From contig JADFKX010000106.1 of NCBI GenBank assembly GCA_022564695.1, positions 1-7,029 of the forward strand: a DNA stretch of 7,029 nt, written 5' to 3'. Below, one piece after another: positions 1 to 5,363 of this stretch. This DNA comes from Chloroflexota bacterium. Its GTDB lineage: Bacteria; Chloroflexota; Dehalococcoidia; SM23-28-2; RBG-16-64-32. The notes beneath the pieces were generated by a model. That model was given only the letters and a program-made list of their open reading frames with translations. It did not search any database and was not told the DNA's origin. Position 1 is the stretch's first letter. Each line of letters begins with the position of its first letter. A program made the position numbers and the translations under genes.

Positions 1-255
1 GCCTCCCTGACACGCAGAGAAAAGGAGGTCCTCAGGCTTATCGCCCGAGGACACTCCAACGCCGAGATCGCGGAGGCGTTCGTCATCAGCGAGGGCACGG
101 TCAAGACCCACGTGAAGCGCGTCCTCTCCAAGCTTGATCTTCGAGACCGTACTCGGGCTGCGTCGTTTGCCTATGAGATTGGTTTCGTCAAGCCCGGTGA
201 CACCGCTTCAGCGGATGTTCCAACCCCTATTGGCAGCCGCCGCCGCACCGGCTGA
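1..255 (+). CDS. LuxR-family (NarL/FixJ-type) response regulator, C-terminal end only
   Basis: This is the last 84 codons of a gene that begins before the window; it reads in frame from base 1 to a TGA at 253-255. Visible residues about 3-60 form a complete GerE/LuxR helix-turn-helix: LTRREKEVLRLIARGHSN, then EIAEAFVISEGTVKTHVKRV as the scaffold and recognition helices, then LSKLDLRDRT. The family uses this domain to bind DNA as a dimer after phosphorylation of an N-terminal receiver domain by a histidine kinase. The receiver domain lies outside the window, so the two-component assignment is inferred from the domain type. The tail after the 'YEIGFVKPG' motif is short and Arg-rich (SRRRTG) and has no recognised function. 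No terminator with a T-tract follows. The 196-bp gap and new promoter downstream suggest it is not part of the TetR operon. Its target genes are unknown. Confidence 0.9.
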   Translation, partial: ASLTRREKEVLRLIARGHSNAEIAEAFVISEGTVKTHVKRVLSKLDLRDRTRAASFAYEIGFVKPGDTASADVPTPIGSRRRTG

Positions 256-354
256 AACATGCACGACTCGTGGACCAGCGCCGTGCACAGAAAGCAGATG
301 GTCGAACAGGTGGTGGACGCGCGTAGAAACATTTTCGATTTTTCCGCGGACGGG

Positions 355-384
355 TTGACAACAATAAATGGGATGAGGTAGTGT
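355..384 (+). promoter_or_regulatory. Probable sigma70-type promoter of the TetR-ABC operon
   Basis: A perfect TTGACA -35 hexamer lies at 355-360. After an 18-bp spacer comes TAGTGT (379-384), a weak -10 match (3 of 6). Transcription would start near 391, inside the inverted repeats at 384-409, which is the usual geometry for a repressor that blocks its own promoter. The -35 is convincing; the -10 assignment is tentative. Confidence 0.45.
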
Positions 385-409
385 TCACTTAAATGAAGAA
401 ACGTTCATT
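384..409. promoter_or_regulatory. Putative TetR-family operator (overlapping inverted repeats)
   Basis: Two overlapping AT-rich palindromes stand out from the GC-rich surroundings. TTCACTTAAATGAA (384-397) is palindromic at all but one pair. AATGAA-N6-TTCATT (392-409) has perfect 6-bp arms. The half-site TTCATTCA at 404-411 resembles operators known for some TetR regulators, for example FadR of Bacillus, whose sites contain TGAATGA/TCATTCA arms. The site lies 43 bp before the TetR start and overlaps the predicted transcription start, so autorepression of the whole operon is inferred. Confidence 0.5.
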
Positions 410-436
410 CATTAAGATTTGAGGGCTGGCGGTGAG

Positions 437-441
437 GGAGG
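437..441 (+). promoter_or_regulatory. Ribosome binding site fixing the TetR start
   Basis: GGAGG lies 10 nt before the ATG at 452. It favours this ATG over the in-frame TTG at 419, which has no Shine-Dalgarno sequence and would add an Arg/Gly-rich leader (MRAGGEGGTRV) not expected in a TetR protein. Confidence 0.7.
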
Positions 442-451
442 AACGAGAGTC

Positions 452-1141
452 ATGACCAAGGTTACTCAGGCTCATATCGATGCTCGAACGGAGGCTATCC
501 TGGACGCGGCGATGAAGATGATCGTGCAGAAGGGCGTCCACGGAGCGACTATTGAGGAGATCGCTGCGGAGGCAGGCCTGAGCGCCGGCGCCATCTACCG
601 CTACTTCGCCAGCAAGGAGGACGTGCTGCGAGCGGTTATCGCCCAACAGATGAAGCAAGATCGGGCGCTCATGGAGCAGGCCCTCGCCAGCACCGACTCT
701 GTTTTGCACGCGCTCCTCAGCGCCGTGCAAGCGGTCTGGGCCGGCCTGAAGAGCGAGAAGGCGAGGGATGAAACCATCCTCTCGTTGGAGACGACGCTCG
801 CCGCCGCACGGCAGTCAGCAGAGCTGGGCGCTGAGCGGCGCCAGATGCGCAAGGCTGAAATAACTATGCTCGAGCAATGCGTCCGCCAGGCGCAGGAAGC
901 AGGAGAGATCGATCCGGCCGTGGACGGCCGGGCGCTCGCCGTCATGCTGCTGGCCTGCCACTTGGGGGCGCACCAGTTGGACCTGGAGCTCCAAGACAGC
1001 GCGGATACGGACGCCCTCTTGGCAGGCGTGATAAAAATGTTGCATAAATTCGCCCCTCAGGTGAAGAAGGAGGAGGAACACAAACCATGCCATCCGCCCA
1101 GTTGGACAGACCGCATAGCAAGGAAAGAGAGGTACAGTTGA
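452..1141 (+). CDS. TetR/AcrR-family transcriptional repressor
   Basis: The product is 229 residues from the ATG at 452. Residues about 10-57 are a textbook TetR_N DNA-binding domain: ARTEAILDAA, then GATIEEIAAEAGLSAGAIYRYF as the helix-turn-helix, then SKEDVL. The rest (about 65-200) is helical and divergent, as in the family's ligand-binding and dimerisation half; no ligand can be deduced. Length is normal for the family (190-230). It is the first gene of an operon with an ABC ATPase and a FtsX-type permease, so it probably represses this transporter and itself through the repeats at 384-409, with release on binding a small molecule. The last ~25 residues (KKEEEH...RKERYS) are odd: they are encoded by the ribosome binding site and first codons of the next gene and look like a read-on tail rather than conserved domain. 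Family assignment is firm; the regulatory target is inferred from position. Confidence 0.92.
   Translation: MTKVTQAHIDARTEAILDAAMKMIVQKGVHGATIEEIAAEAGLSAGAIYRYFASKEDVLRAVIAQQMKQDRALMEQALASTDSVLHALLSAVQAVWAGLKSEKARDETILSLETTLAAARQSAELGAERRQMRKAEITMLEQCVRQAQEAGEIDPAVDGRALAVMLLACHLGAHQLDLELQDSADTDALLAGVIKMLHKFAPQVKKEEEHKPCHPPSWTDRIARKERYS
1067..1076 (+). promoter_or_regulatory. Strong ribosome binding site for the ABC ATPase, inside the TetR gene
   Basis: AAGGAGGAGG lies 10 nt upstream of the ATG at 1087. It is the best Shine-Dalgarno match in the window and the main reason for choosing 1087 over the in-frame TTG at 1138, which has only a GAGAGG at 1127-1132. Confidence 0.65.
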
Positions 1142-1887
1142 CGTCTCAGGATGAAACCATCATCCAGGCGACCGATATCGTAAAGACCTACGACACAGGC
1201 AAGGTGAAGGTCGAAGCGCTCCGCGGCGTCAGCCTCACGATAGAACGAGGGGAGATGGTGGCGATCATGGGCCCCTCCGGCTGCGGCAAGACCACCCTCC
1301 TCAACTGCCTCAGCGGCCTGGACGTCATCGATTCGGGGCGCATCCTTGTGGACGGCGCCGATGTCAATACCCTATCGGATAACGAGAAGACGGAGTACCG
1401 CGCCCGCCATATGGGCTTCGTCTTCCAGTTCTACAACCTGCTGCCGGTGCTCTCCGCTATCGAAAACGTGGAGCTGCCGCTGCTGGTCTCCGGCACCTCC
1501 GCCCGCCGGGCCCGCGAGAAGGCCCTCGCCGCCCTCGAGACCGTCCACTTAGGCGATTGGGCCTCTCACAAGCCGGGCGAGCTCTCCGGCGGCCAGCGAC
1601 AGCGCGTGACGATCGCCCGCGCGTTGGTCAACGATCCGGCAATCGTCTGGGGCGACGAGCCCACCGGCGACCTGGACAGCACCAACGCCAACGAGATCAT
1701 GGACCTTCTGTGCGACCTCAACGAGAATCACAATCAGACGTTTGTGCTAGTGACTCATGCCCGTGAGGTGGCGGAGAGGACGGGCCGCATCATCAAGATG
1801 CAGGACGGCCAGATCATAAGCGACCAGCGTATTCTCGACCGGGCAGCGGGGATCTGGGCACCGGCAGCCGAGGCGGAGGCCAGTTAG
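1087..1887 (+). CDS. ABC transporter ATP-binding protein, MacB/LolD-like (COG1136 type)
   Basis: This 266-residue cytoplasmic ATPase should power the permease encoded 9 bp downstream. All nucleotide-binding motifs are present in order: Walker A GPSGCGKTT (62-70), Q-loop Q114 in FVFQFYNLLPVLSAIENVELPL (the MacB/LolD-type stretch, from 111), signature LSGGQ (166-170), Walker B AIVWGDEP with D190-E191, D-loop DLD (195-197) and switch H224 in VTHAREVAE. Two copies are expected to dimerise on the permease. The first ~17 residues (MPSAQLDRPHSKEREVQ) precede the conserved fold and overlap the TetR gene by 55 bp. A start at TTG 1138, overlapping the TetR stop in a TTGA arrangement, would remove exactly this leader, so the true start is uncertain. 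The Walker B run has Trp-Gly where Leu-Ala is usual; the catalytic residues are intact. Transporter class is firm; the substrate is unknown. Confidence 0.95.
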   Translation: MPSAQLDRPHSKEREVQLTSQDETIIQATDIVKTYDTGKVKVEALRGVSLTIERGEMVAIMGPSGCGKTTLLNCLSGLDVIDSGRILVDGADVNTLSDNEKTEYRARHMGFVFQFYNLLPVLSAIENVELPLLVSGTSARRAREKALAALETVHLGDWASHKPGELSGGQRQRVTIARALVNDPAIVWGDEPTGDLDSTNANEIMDLLCDLNENHNQTFVLVTHAREVAERTGRIIKMQDGQIISDQRILDRAAGIWAPAAEAEAS

Positions 1888-1896
1888 GAGACGGCC

Positions 1897-4893
1897 ATGG
1901 AAAACCTATTCGGCATCCCCATGAACAGCATCATGCTGGTGCTGCTGGCGCTGCTGGGGCTCTCCCTGGCAGTCGTCGGCTACGTCATCCTGCGCAACCG
2001 CATCATGTTCTTCATCGGCCTGCGCAACATCCCCCGCCGCATGGCCCAGACCGTCCTCATCGTGATCGGCCTGATGCTCAGCACTCTCATCATCTCCTCC
2101 GCCTTCACCACGGGGGATACCGTTGCCGCCAGCATTACCAACCAGACCCTGACTACGCTGGGCCATGTCGATGAGATAGTGCTGCTGCGCAGCCAGAGCG
2201 GCGGGGGCGGCGCGGCCAACCCCAGCGGGTCCTTTCCTGAGACTATGGCGGAGGAGTTCGAAGCGGCGCTGGTAGACGACCCCAATATCGATGGTGTTCT
2301 GCCCATCTTGTTTGAGGTTGTGCCTGTGATAAACCCCGGCACCGGCCTCAGCTCGCCCGAGGCGAACATTGTCGGTCTTGATCCGGAGAAGCTCGCTGCG
2401 TTTCCGGACTTCGTCTCCGTCAGCGGCAACGCTGTCGAGATAGCTGCGCTGGCGGAAGACGAAGTGTACGTGAACGAGTCCCTGGCCGAGGAGGCCGACA
2501 TCCTGCCAGGGGACGTGATCCAGATATTTGTCCAGAACCGGCCGGTTGAGTTCACTGCCGTGGATGTAGTGGAGGATCGCCTACTCACCGGCATCTTCGA
2601 TGACACTTCGTTCGAGGGGCTGGTGACCAGACTGGAGACCGTACAACGTATCCTCGGCGTCGAGGGTGAGGTCAACGTCATCGCCATCTCCAACACTGGT
2701 GGCGTGCGGGACAGCATAGAGCTGACCGATGCGGTGGTGGCCAGCGCCGAGGGAGTGATCGTGTCCAATGGACTGAACTTTGAAGTCGAGTCCTTCAAGC
2801 AGGATGCGGTGGAGGAAGCCGAGGAGGCGGGCAGCTTCATGGTCACCTTCTTCCTCATCTTCGGCCTGTTCTCCATCGCCGCCGGCATGCTCCTCATACT
2901 GATGATCTTCGTCATGCTGGCCGCCGAGCGGAAGTCAGAGCTGGGGATGACCCGCGCCATCGGCACCAAACGCAGTCAGCTCGTCCAGATATTCCTCTCG
3001 GAAGGAATGGCCTACAACCTGGCCGCCGCCGCCGTCGGCGCCGCCCTGGGCATCCTCATCTCCTTCGGCATGACACAGATAATGGCTCGCATCTTTTCCG
3101 AGTTCAATCTGAGCATTCAGCCCACTATCACCCTGCGTACTATTGTCATCTCTTACAGCCTGGGCGTGGTGCTGACCTTCATCACCGTGACCTTCTCCTC
3201 CTGGCGCGTCTCCAAGCTGAATATCGTCCGCGCCATCCGTGACATCCCCGAACCGCCCGGTGGCCGCATGGGCTGGCGCAGCCTCGCCGCGGCGCTCGCT
3301 GCCATCGCCCTGGGCGCCCTGTTGTTTGTGACCGGAATGGCGAACGACTCAATGTTCCCCTTCGCCCTCGGCTCCTCGATGATCCTGTTAGGTGTCGCTA
3401 TCGTCCTGCGTTTCTTCCGGCTGCCGGACCGCCCTGTGTTTACAACGATGGGTCTCTTCCTGCTGCTCCTCTGGGGCCTCACCGTAGGGAACCGGCTGGA
3501 TTTCCTCTTCGGCGAGTTGGAGGGTGGCCCCGAGATGTTCTTCCTCAGCGGCATCGCCATGGTCGCCGCCTCCACCTTCGTCCTCATCTACAACGCTGAC
3601 ATCATCCTGGCCGTCCTCTCCCGCGTCGGCGCTCGCTTCGGACGAATCCTGCCCGCCATGAAGACCGCCGTCGCTTATCCCCTGGCTAACAAGTTCCGCA
3701 CCGGCATGACCATGGCCATGATGTCGCTCATCGTCTTCGCCCTGGTGATGATGTCTGCCATGAACCTCAACTTCGACCGGCTGGTCCTCAACGACGAGGT
3801 CCGCGGCGGCTGGGACGTGCTGGTGGAAGAGAACGCCAACAACCCTCTTGGCGGCGACCTGGTGGCGGCGCTGGAGGCTCAGGGGTCCGTCGATACCTCT
3901 CAGTTCCGCTCCGTGGGCCGTCTCAGCCTGCCCGGCCGCTTCACCTTCCCCGAGGTGCGTGAGCTCCCCGATGGGCACTTCGACGATTACTTCGTCAGCG
4001 GCGTCAGCCCCGACTTCGTGGATGGCGCCGACATCGCGCTGGAGGCCCGCGCCACGGGTTTCGAGAGCGACGCGGCGGTGTGGCAGCAGATACGGGACGG
4101 CGAGGACGTCGCCCTCATCGACGCCTTTGCTATCGAGGGTGGTTTCAGCTTCGATACCACCTTCACGCTGGACGGCATTTCCGAGGGCGCCGACGTCTTC
4201 GACCCGGTCACCATCGAGGTGCGTGACCCTGTGTCCGGAAACATTAGGCAGGTGAGCATCATCGGCGTCATCAGCTTCGCCTCAAGCTCAGCCTTCTTGG
4301 GCGTCTACATCCCGGAGCGTACGTTCGCGGACGTGTTTGGCAAGGCGGGATCTTCGCAGTACTACGTTGGGCTGGAGAGCCCCGGCGAGGCTGTGGGCGT
4401 GGCAAACGAGATCGAGTCCGCCCTCATAACAAGCGGCGCCCAGGCATCGTCCATTAAGAAGAACATTGACGACGAGCAGGCGCTGTTCCGTAACTTCTTC
4501 CGGCTGATGCAGGCGTTCATGGGTCTGGGCCTGTTCGTGGGTATCGCCGCCGTGGGCGTCATCGCCTTCCGCTCGGTGGTGGAGCGGAGGCAGCAGATCG
4601 GCATGCTCCGGGCTATAGGCTACACCCGCGGCACGGTGGCCTTGAGCTTCGTCTTGGAATCCACGTTCGTAGCGGCGTTGGGCGTCCTCTCCGGGGTTGG
4701 GCTGGCTATCTGGCTTTCCTACTTCCTCATAACGTCAGACGAGTTCCCCACTTCGGAGTCAGCGTACGTCATACCCTGGTTCCAGATAGCGCTCATCTCC
4801 GCCTTCGCCTTCTTCGCCTCGCTTCTGATGACGATCGTTCCTGCGCGTCAGGCCGCTAGCGTCCCCATCGCCGAAGCTTTGCGTTACGAGTAG
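1897..4893 (+). CDS. Large fused FtsX/MacB-type ABC permease (two half-permeases in one chain)
   Basis: At 998 residues this is about twice the length of a single MacB/LolC-type half. I count about 13 hydrophobic segments: 12-32, 51-70, 313-342, 371-393, 412-435, 461-481, 487-505, 515-530, 548-575, 603-622, 871-893, 917-941, 960-982. Two large extracytoplasmic domains lie between segments 2-3 (71-312) and 10-11 (623-870). The halves repeat each other: AERKSELGMTRAIGTKRSQL (343-362) matches VERRQQIGMLRAIGYTRGTV (895-914), and RRMAQTVLIVIG matches FRTGMTMAMMSL. This is the type VII (mechanotransmission) ABC fold, here a pseudo-dimer joined by four extra segments. AGGAG (1886-1890) overlaps the ATPase stop and sits 6 nt from the ATG, so the two are translationally linked. 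No MacA-like adaptor gene adjoins. A role in export of lipids, peptides or drugs, or in envelope stress, is inferred. Confidence 0.93.
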   Translation: MENLFGIPMNSIMLVLLALLGLSLAVVGYVILRNRIMFFIGLRNIPRRMAQTVLIVIGLMLSTLIISSAFTTGDTVAASITNQTLTTLGHVDEIVLLRSQSGGGGAANPSGSFPETMAEEFEAALVDDPNIDGVLPILFEVVPVINPGTGLSSPEANIVGLDPEKLAAFPDFVSVSGNAVEIAALAEDEVYVNESLAEEADILPGDVIQIFVQNRPVEFTAVDVVEDRLLTGIFDDTSFEGLVTRLETVQRILGVEGEVNVIAISNTGGVRDSIELTDAVVASAEGVIVSNGLNFEVESFKQDAVEEAEEAGSFMVTFFLIFGLFSIAAGMLLILMIFVMLAAERKSELGMTRAIGTKRSQLVQIFLSEGMAYNLAAAAVGAALGILISFGMTQIMARIFSEFNLSIQPTITLRTIVISYSLGVVLTFITVTFSSWRVSKLNIVRAIRDIPEPPGGRMGWRSLAAALAAIALGALLFVTGMANDSMFPFALGSSMILLGVAIVLRFFRLPDRPVFTTMGLFLLLLWGLTVGNRLDFLFGELEGGPEMFFLSGIAMVAASTFVLIYNADIILAVLSRVGARFGRILPAMKTAVAYPLANKFRTGMTMAMMSLIVFALVMMSAMNLNFDRLVLNDEVRGGWDVLVEENANNPLGGDLVAALEAQGSVDTSQFRSVGRLSLPGRFTFPEVRELPDGHFDDYFVSGVSPDFVDGADIALEARATGFESDAAVWQQIRDGEDVALIDAFAIEGGFSFDTTFTLDGISEGADVFDPVTIEVRDPVSGNIRQVSIIGVISFASSSAFLGVYIPERTFADVFGKAGSSQYYVGLESPGEAVGVANEIESALITSGAQASSIKKNIDDEQALFRNFFRLMQAFMGLGLFVGIAAVGVIAFRSVVERRQQIGMLRAIGYTRGTVALSFVLESTFVAALGVLSGVGLAIWLSYFLITSDEFPTSESAYVIPWFQIALISAFAFFASLLMTIVPARQAASVPIAEALRYE

Positions 4894-4924
4894 GGTGGGG
4901 CGTACCCTTCACGCGATTCTCACA

Positions 4925-4993
4925 GTTTTTTCACAAAAATCAGTTAAGAAAAAGCTATTTAGACTTGCGAGGCTACGGGGCTTTTCATAGCAT
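4925..4993 (+). promoter_or_regulatory. Possible promoter with UP-element-like A/T tract
   Basis: A 40-bp A/T-rich stretch (4925-4964, with T6 and A5 runs) directly precedes TTGCGA (4965-4970), a 17-bp spacer and TAGCAT (4988-4993), each matching 4 of 6 consensus bases. A transcript from about 5000 could run through the structured region to the terminator at 5322-5357. It is also possible that the A/T tract is only the 3' untranslated region of the permease operon. Confidence 0.3.
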
Positions 4994-5020
4994 TATGGCG
5001 TAGTAATTAGGAGAACCCCG
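4976..5020. other. Inverted repeat / potential hairpin
   Basis: CGGGG-c-TTTTC (4976-4986) can pair with GAGAACCCCG (5011-5020), giving ten pairs around one bulge and including one G-U pair. An inner ATTA/TAAT pairing (4992-4995 with 5004-5007) is also possible. No T-tract follows on either strand, so it is not a standard terminator. It overlaps the proposed promoter spacer, so if that promoter is used the full hairpin forms only in read-through RNA from the permease operon. Confidence 0.3.
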
Positions 5021-5041
5021 ATTAGCGTGCGAACTCTCGCT

Positions 5042-5077
5042 CCGCCGGCCTGATCCCTCATCGACAGGCGGCGGCGG
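5042..5077 (+). terminator. GC-rich hairpin, possible weak terminator of the ABC operon
   Basis: CCGCCG (5042-5047), a bulged G, and CCTG (5049-5052) pair with CAGG (5065-5068) and CGGCGG (5069-5074), giving a 10-bp stem with a 12-nt loop. Only TTT follows, after CGG, so termination would be inefficient. It could equally be an upstream helix of the structured RNA that follows. It is the first strong plus-strand hairpin after the permease gene. Confidence 0.3.
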
Positions 5078-5106
5078 TTTAAGTCAAGGTAAGGGGCGAA
5101 TCATCA

Positions 5107-5274
5107 GAAGGGGGCACAGCGGCAATAAAAGTTACCCACCGTCTAGGACCGTCGGCAAGATCGCCGCAAGGGGGGCCGGCCGCGACCTGAGGTATCTGCC
5201 GTCCCTCAGGGGGCCAGGGGTCCTCCTACCGACAGCCCTAGATGGTGGGCAACCTGGTTCACCGTATCCCCTTT
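5107..5274 (+). ncRNA. Candidate structured non-coding RNA, 6S RNA-like architecture
   Basis: The plus strand folds by eye into one long rod. The closing stem is GAAGGGGG (5107-5114) with TCCCCTTT (5267-5274), followed by GCGG (5119-5122) with CCGT (5262-5265). Next is a symmetric unpaired bubble of 12 nt per side (5123-5134 and 5250-5261), A/T-rich on its 5' side. The distal arm starts with CCCACCGTCTAGG (5135-5147) against CCTAGATGGTGGG (5237-5249), 13 pairs with one G-U, and continues with GTCGG/CCGAC (5151-5155/5229-5233), GGGGGGCC/GGTCCTCC (5170-5177/5219-5226), GGCC/GGCC (5178-5181/5212-5215) and CCTGAGG/CCTCAGG (5186-5192/5204-5210). Closing stem, central bubble and irregular terminal arm at about 170 nt is the known shape of 6S RNA, which imitates an open promoter and binds sigma70 RNA polymerase. 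No primary-sequence signature confirms this. I see no tmRNA, RNase P or SRP hallmarks. A structured RNA is likely; the 6S identity is inference. Confidence 0.5.
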
Positions 5275-5279
5275 GGGCG

Positions 5280-5307
5280 TTGGCGTCAAGAAGGTAATTT
5301 TGGCGTC
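5280..5307 (+). repeat. Short direct repeat TTGGCGTC, two copies
   Basis: TTGGCGTC occurs at 5280-5287 and again at 5300-5307, in the spacer between the rod-like RNA fold and the terminator. Two 8-bp copies 20 bp apart could be chance. The repeat has no recognised role. Confidence 0.3.
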
Positions 5308-5321
5308 GCGTTTGCTCCGCT

Positions 5322-5357
5322 GAGAAGCGGGCCTGCACTGGCCCGCTTCTCGCTTTT
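5322..5357 (+). terminator. Strong rho-independent terminator (plus-strand orientation)
   Basis: GAGAAGCGGGCC (5322-5333) and GGCCCGCTTCTC (5340-5351) form a perfect 12-bp stem around a 6-nt loop, followed by GC and TTTT (5354-5357). The T-tract is on the plus strand only, so it ends rightward transcripts: the structured RNA and any read-through from the permease operon. It lies 7 bp beyond the stop of the convergent CoA-transferase gene. On that strand the hairpin is followed by AGCGGAGC and lacks a T-tract, although the stem may still slow polymerase. Confidence 0.8.
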
Positions 5358-5363
5358 CGTGCC

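Noticed and set aside
260..287. TGCACG...CGTGCA inverted repeat after the LuxR gene as a terminator
   Set aside because: The arms are only 6 bp with a 16-nt loop and no T-tract follows; probably chance or non-functional for termination.
134..358. Plus-strand 74-codon frame overlapping the LuxR tail
   Set aside because: It is out of frame with the clear LuxR helix-turn-helix and extends over the promoter; no ribosome binding site.
1980..2969. Minus-strand open frame of 329 codons opposite the permease
   Set aside because: Its Met/Ser/Thr/Arg-rich composition is the antisense shadow of GC-rich permease codons; the sense frame has clear FtsX motifs.
4891..4931. Terminator just after the permease (AGGGT/ACCCT hairpin then T6 at 4926-4931)
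   Set aside because: The stem is only 5 bp and the T run lies more than 15 nt away, so it does not fit an intrinsic terminator.
5000..5357. Structured region as tmRNA, RNase P RNA or SRP RNA
   Set aside because: I could not find a tRNA-like 5' GGGG...TTCGAC start or 3' T arm (tmRNA), the GAAAGTCC and ACAGAA cores (RNase P), or a GGAA-capped SRP helix 8.
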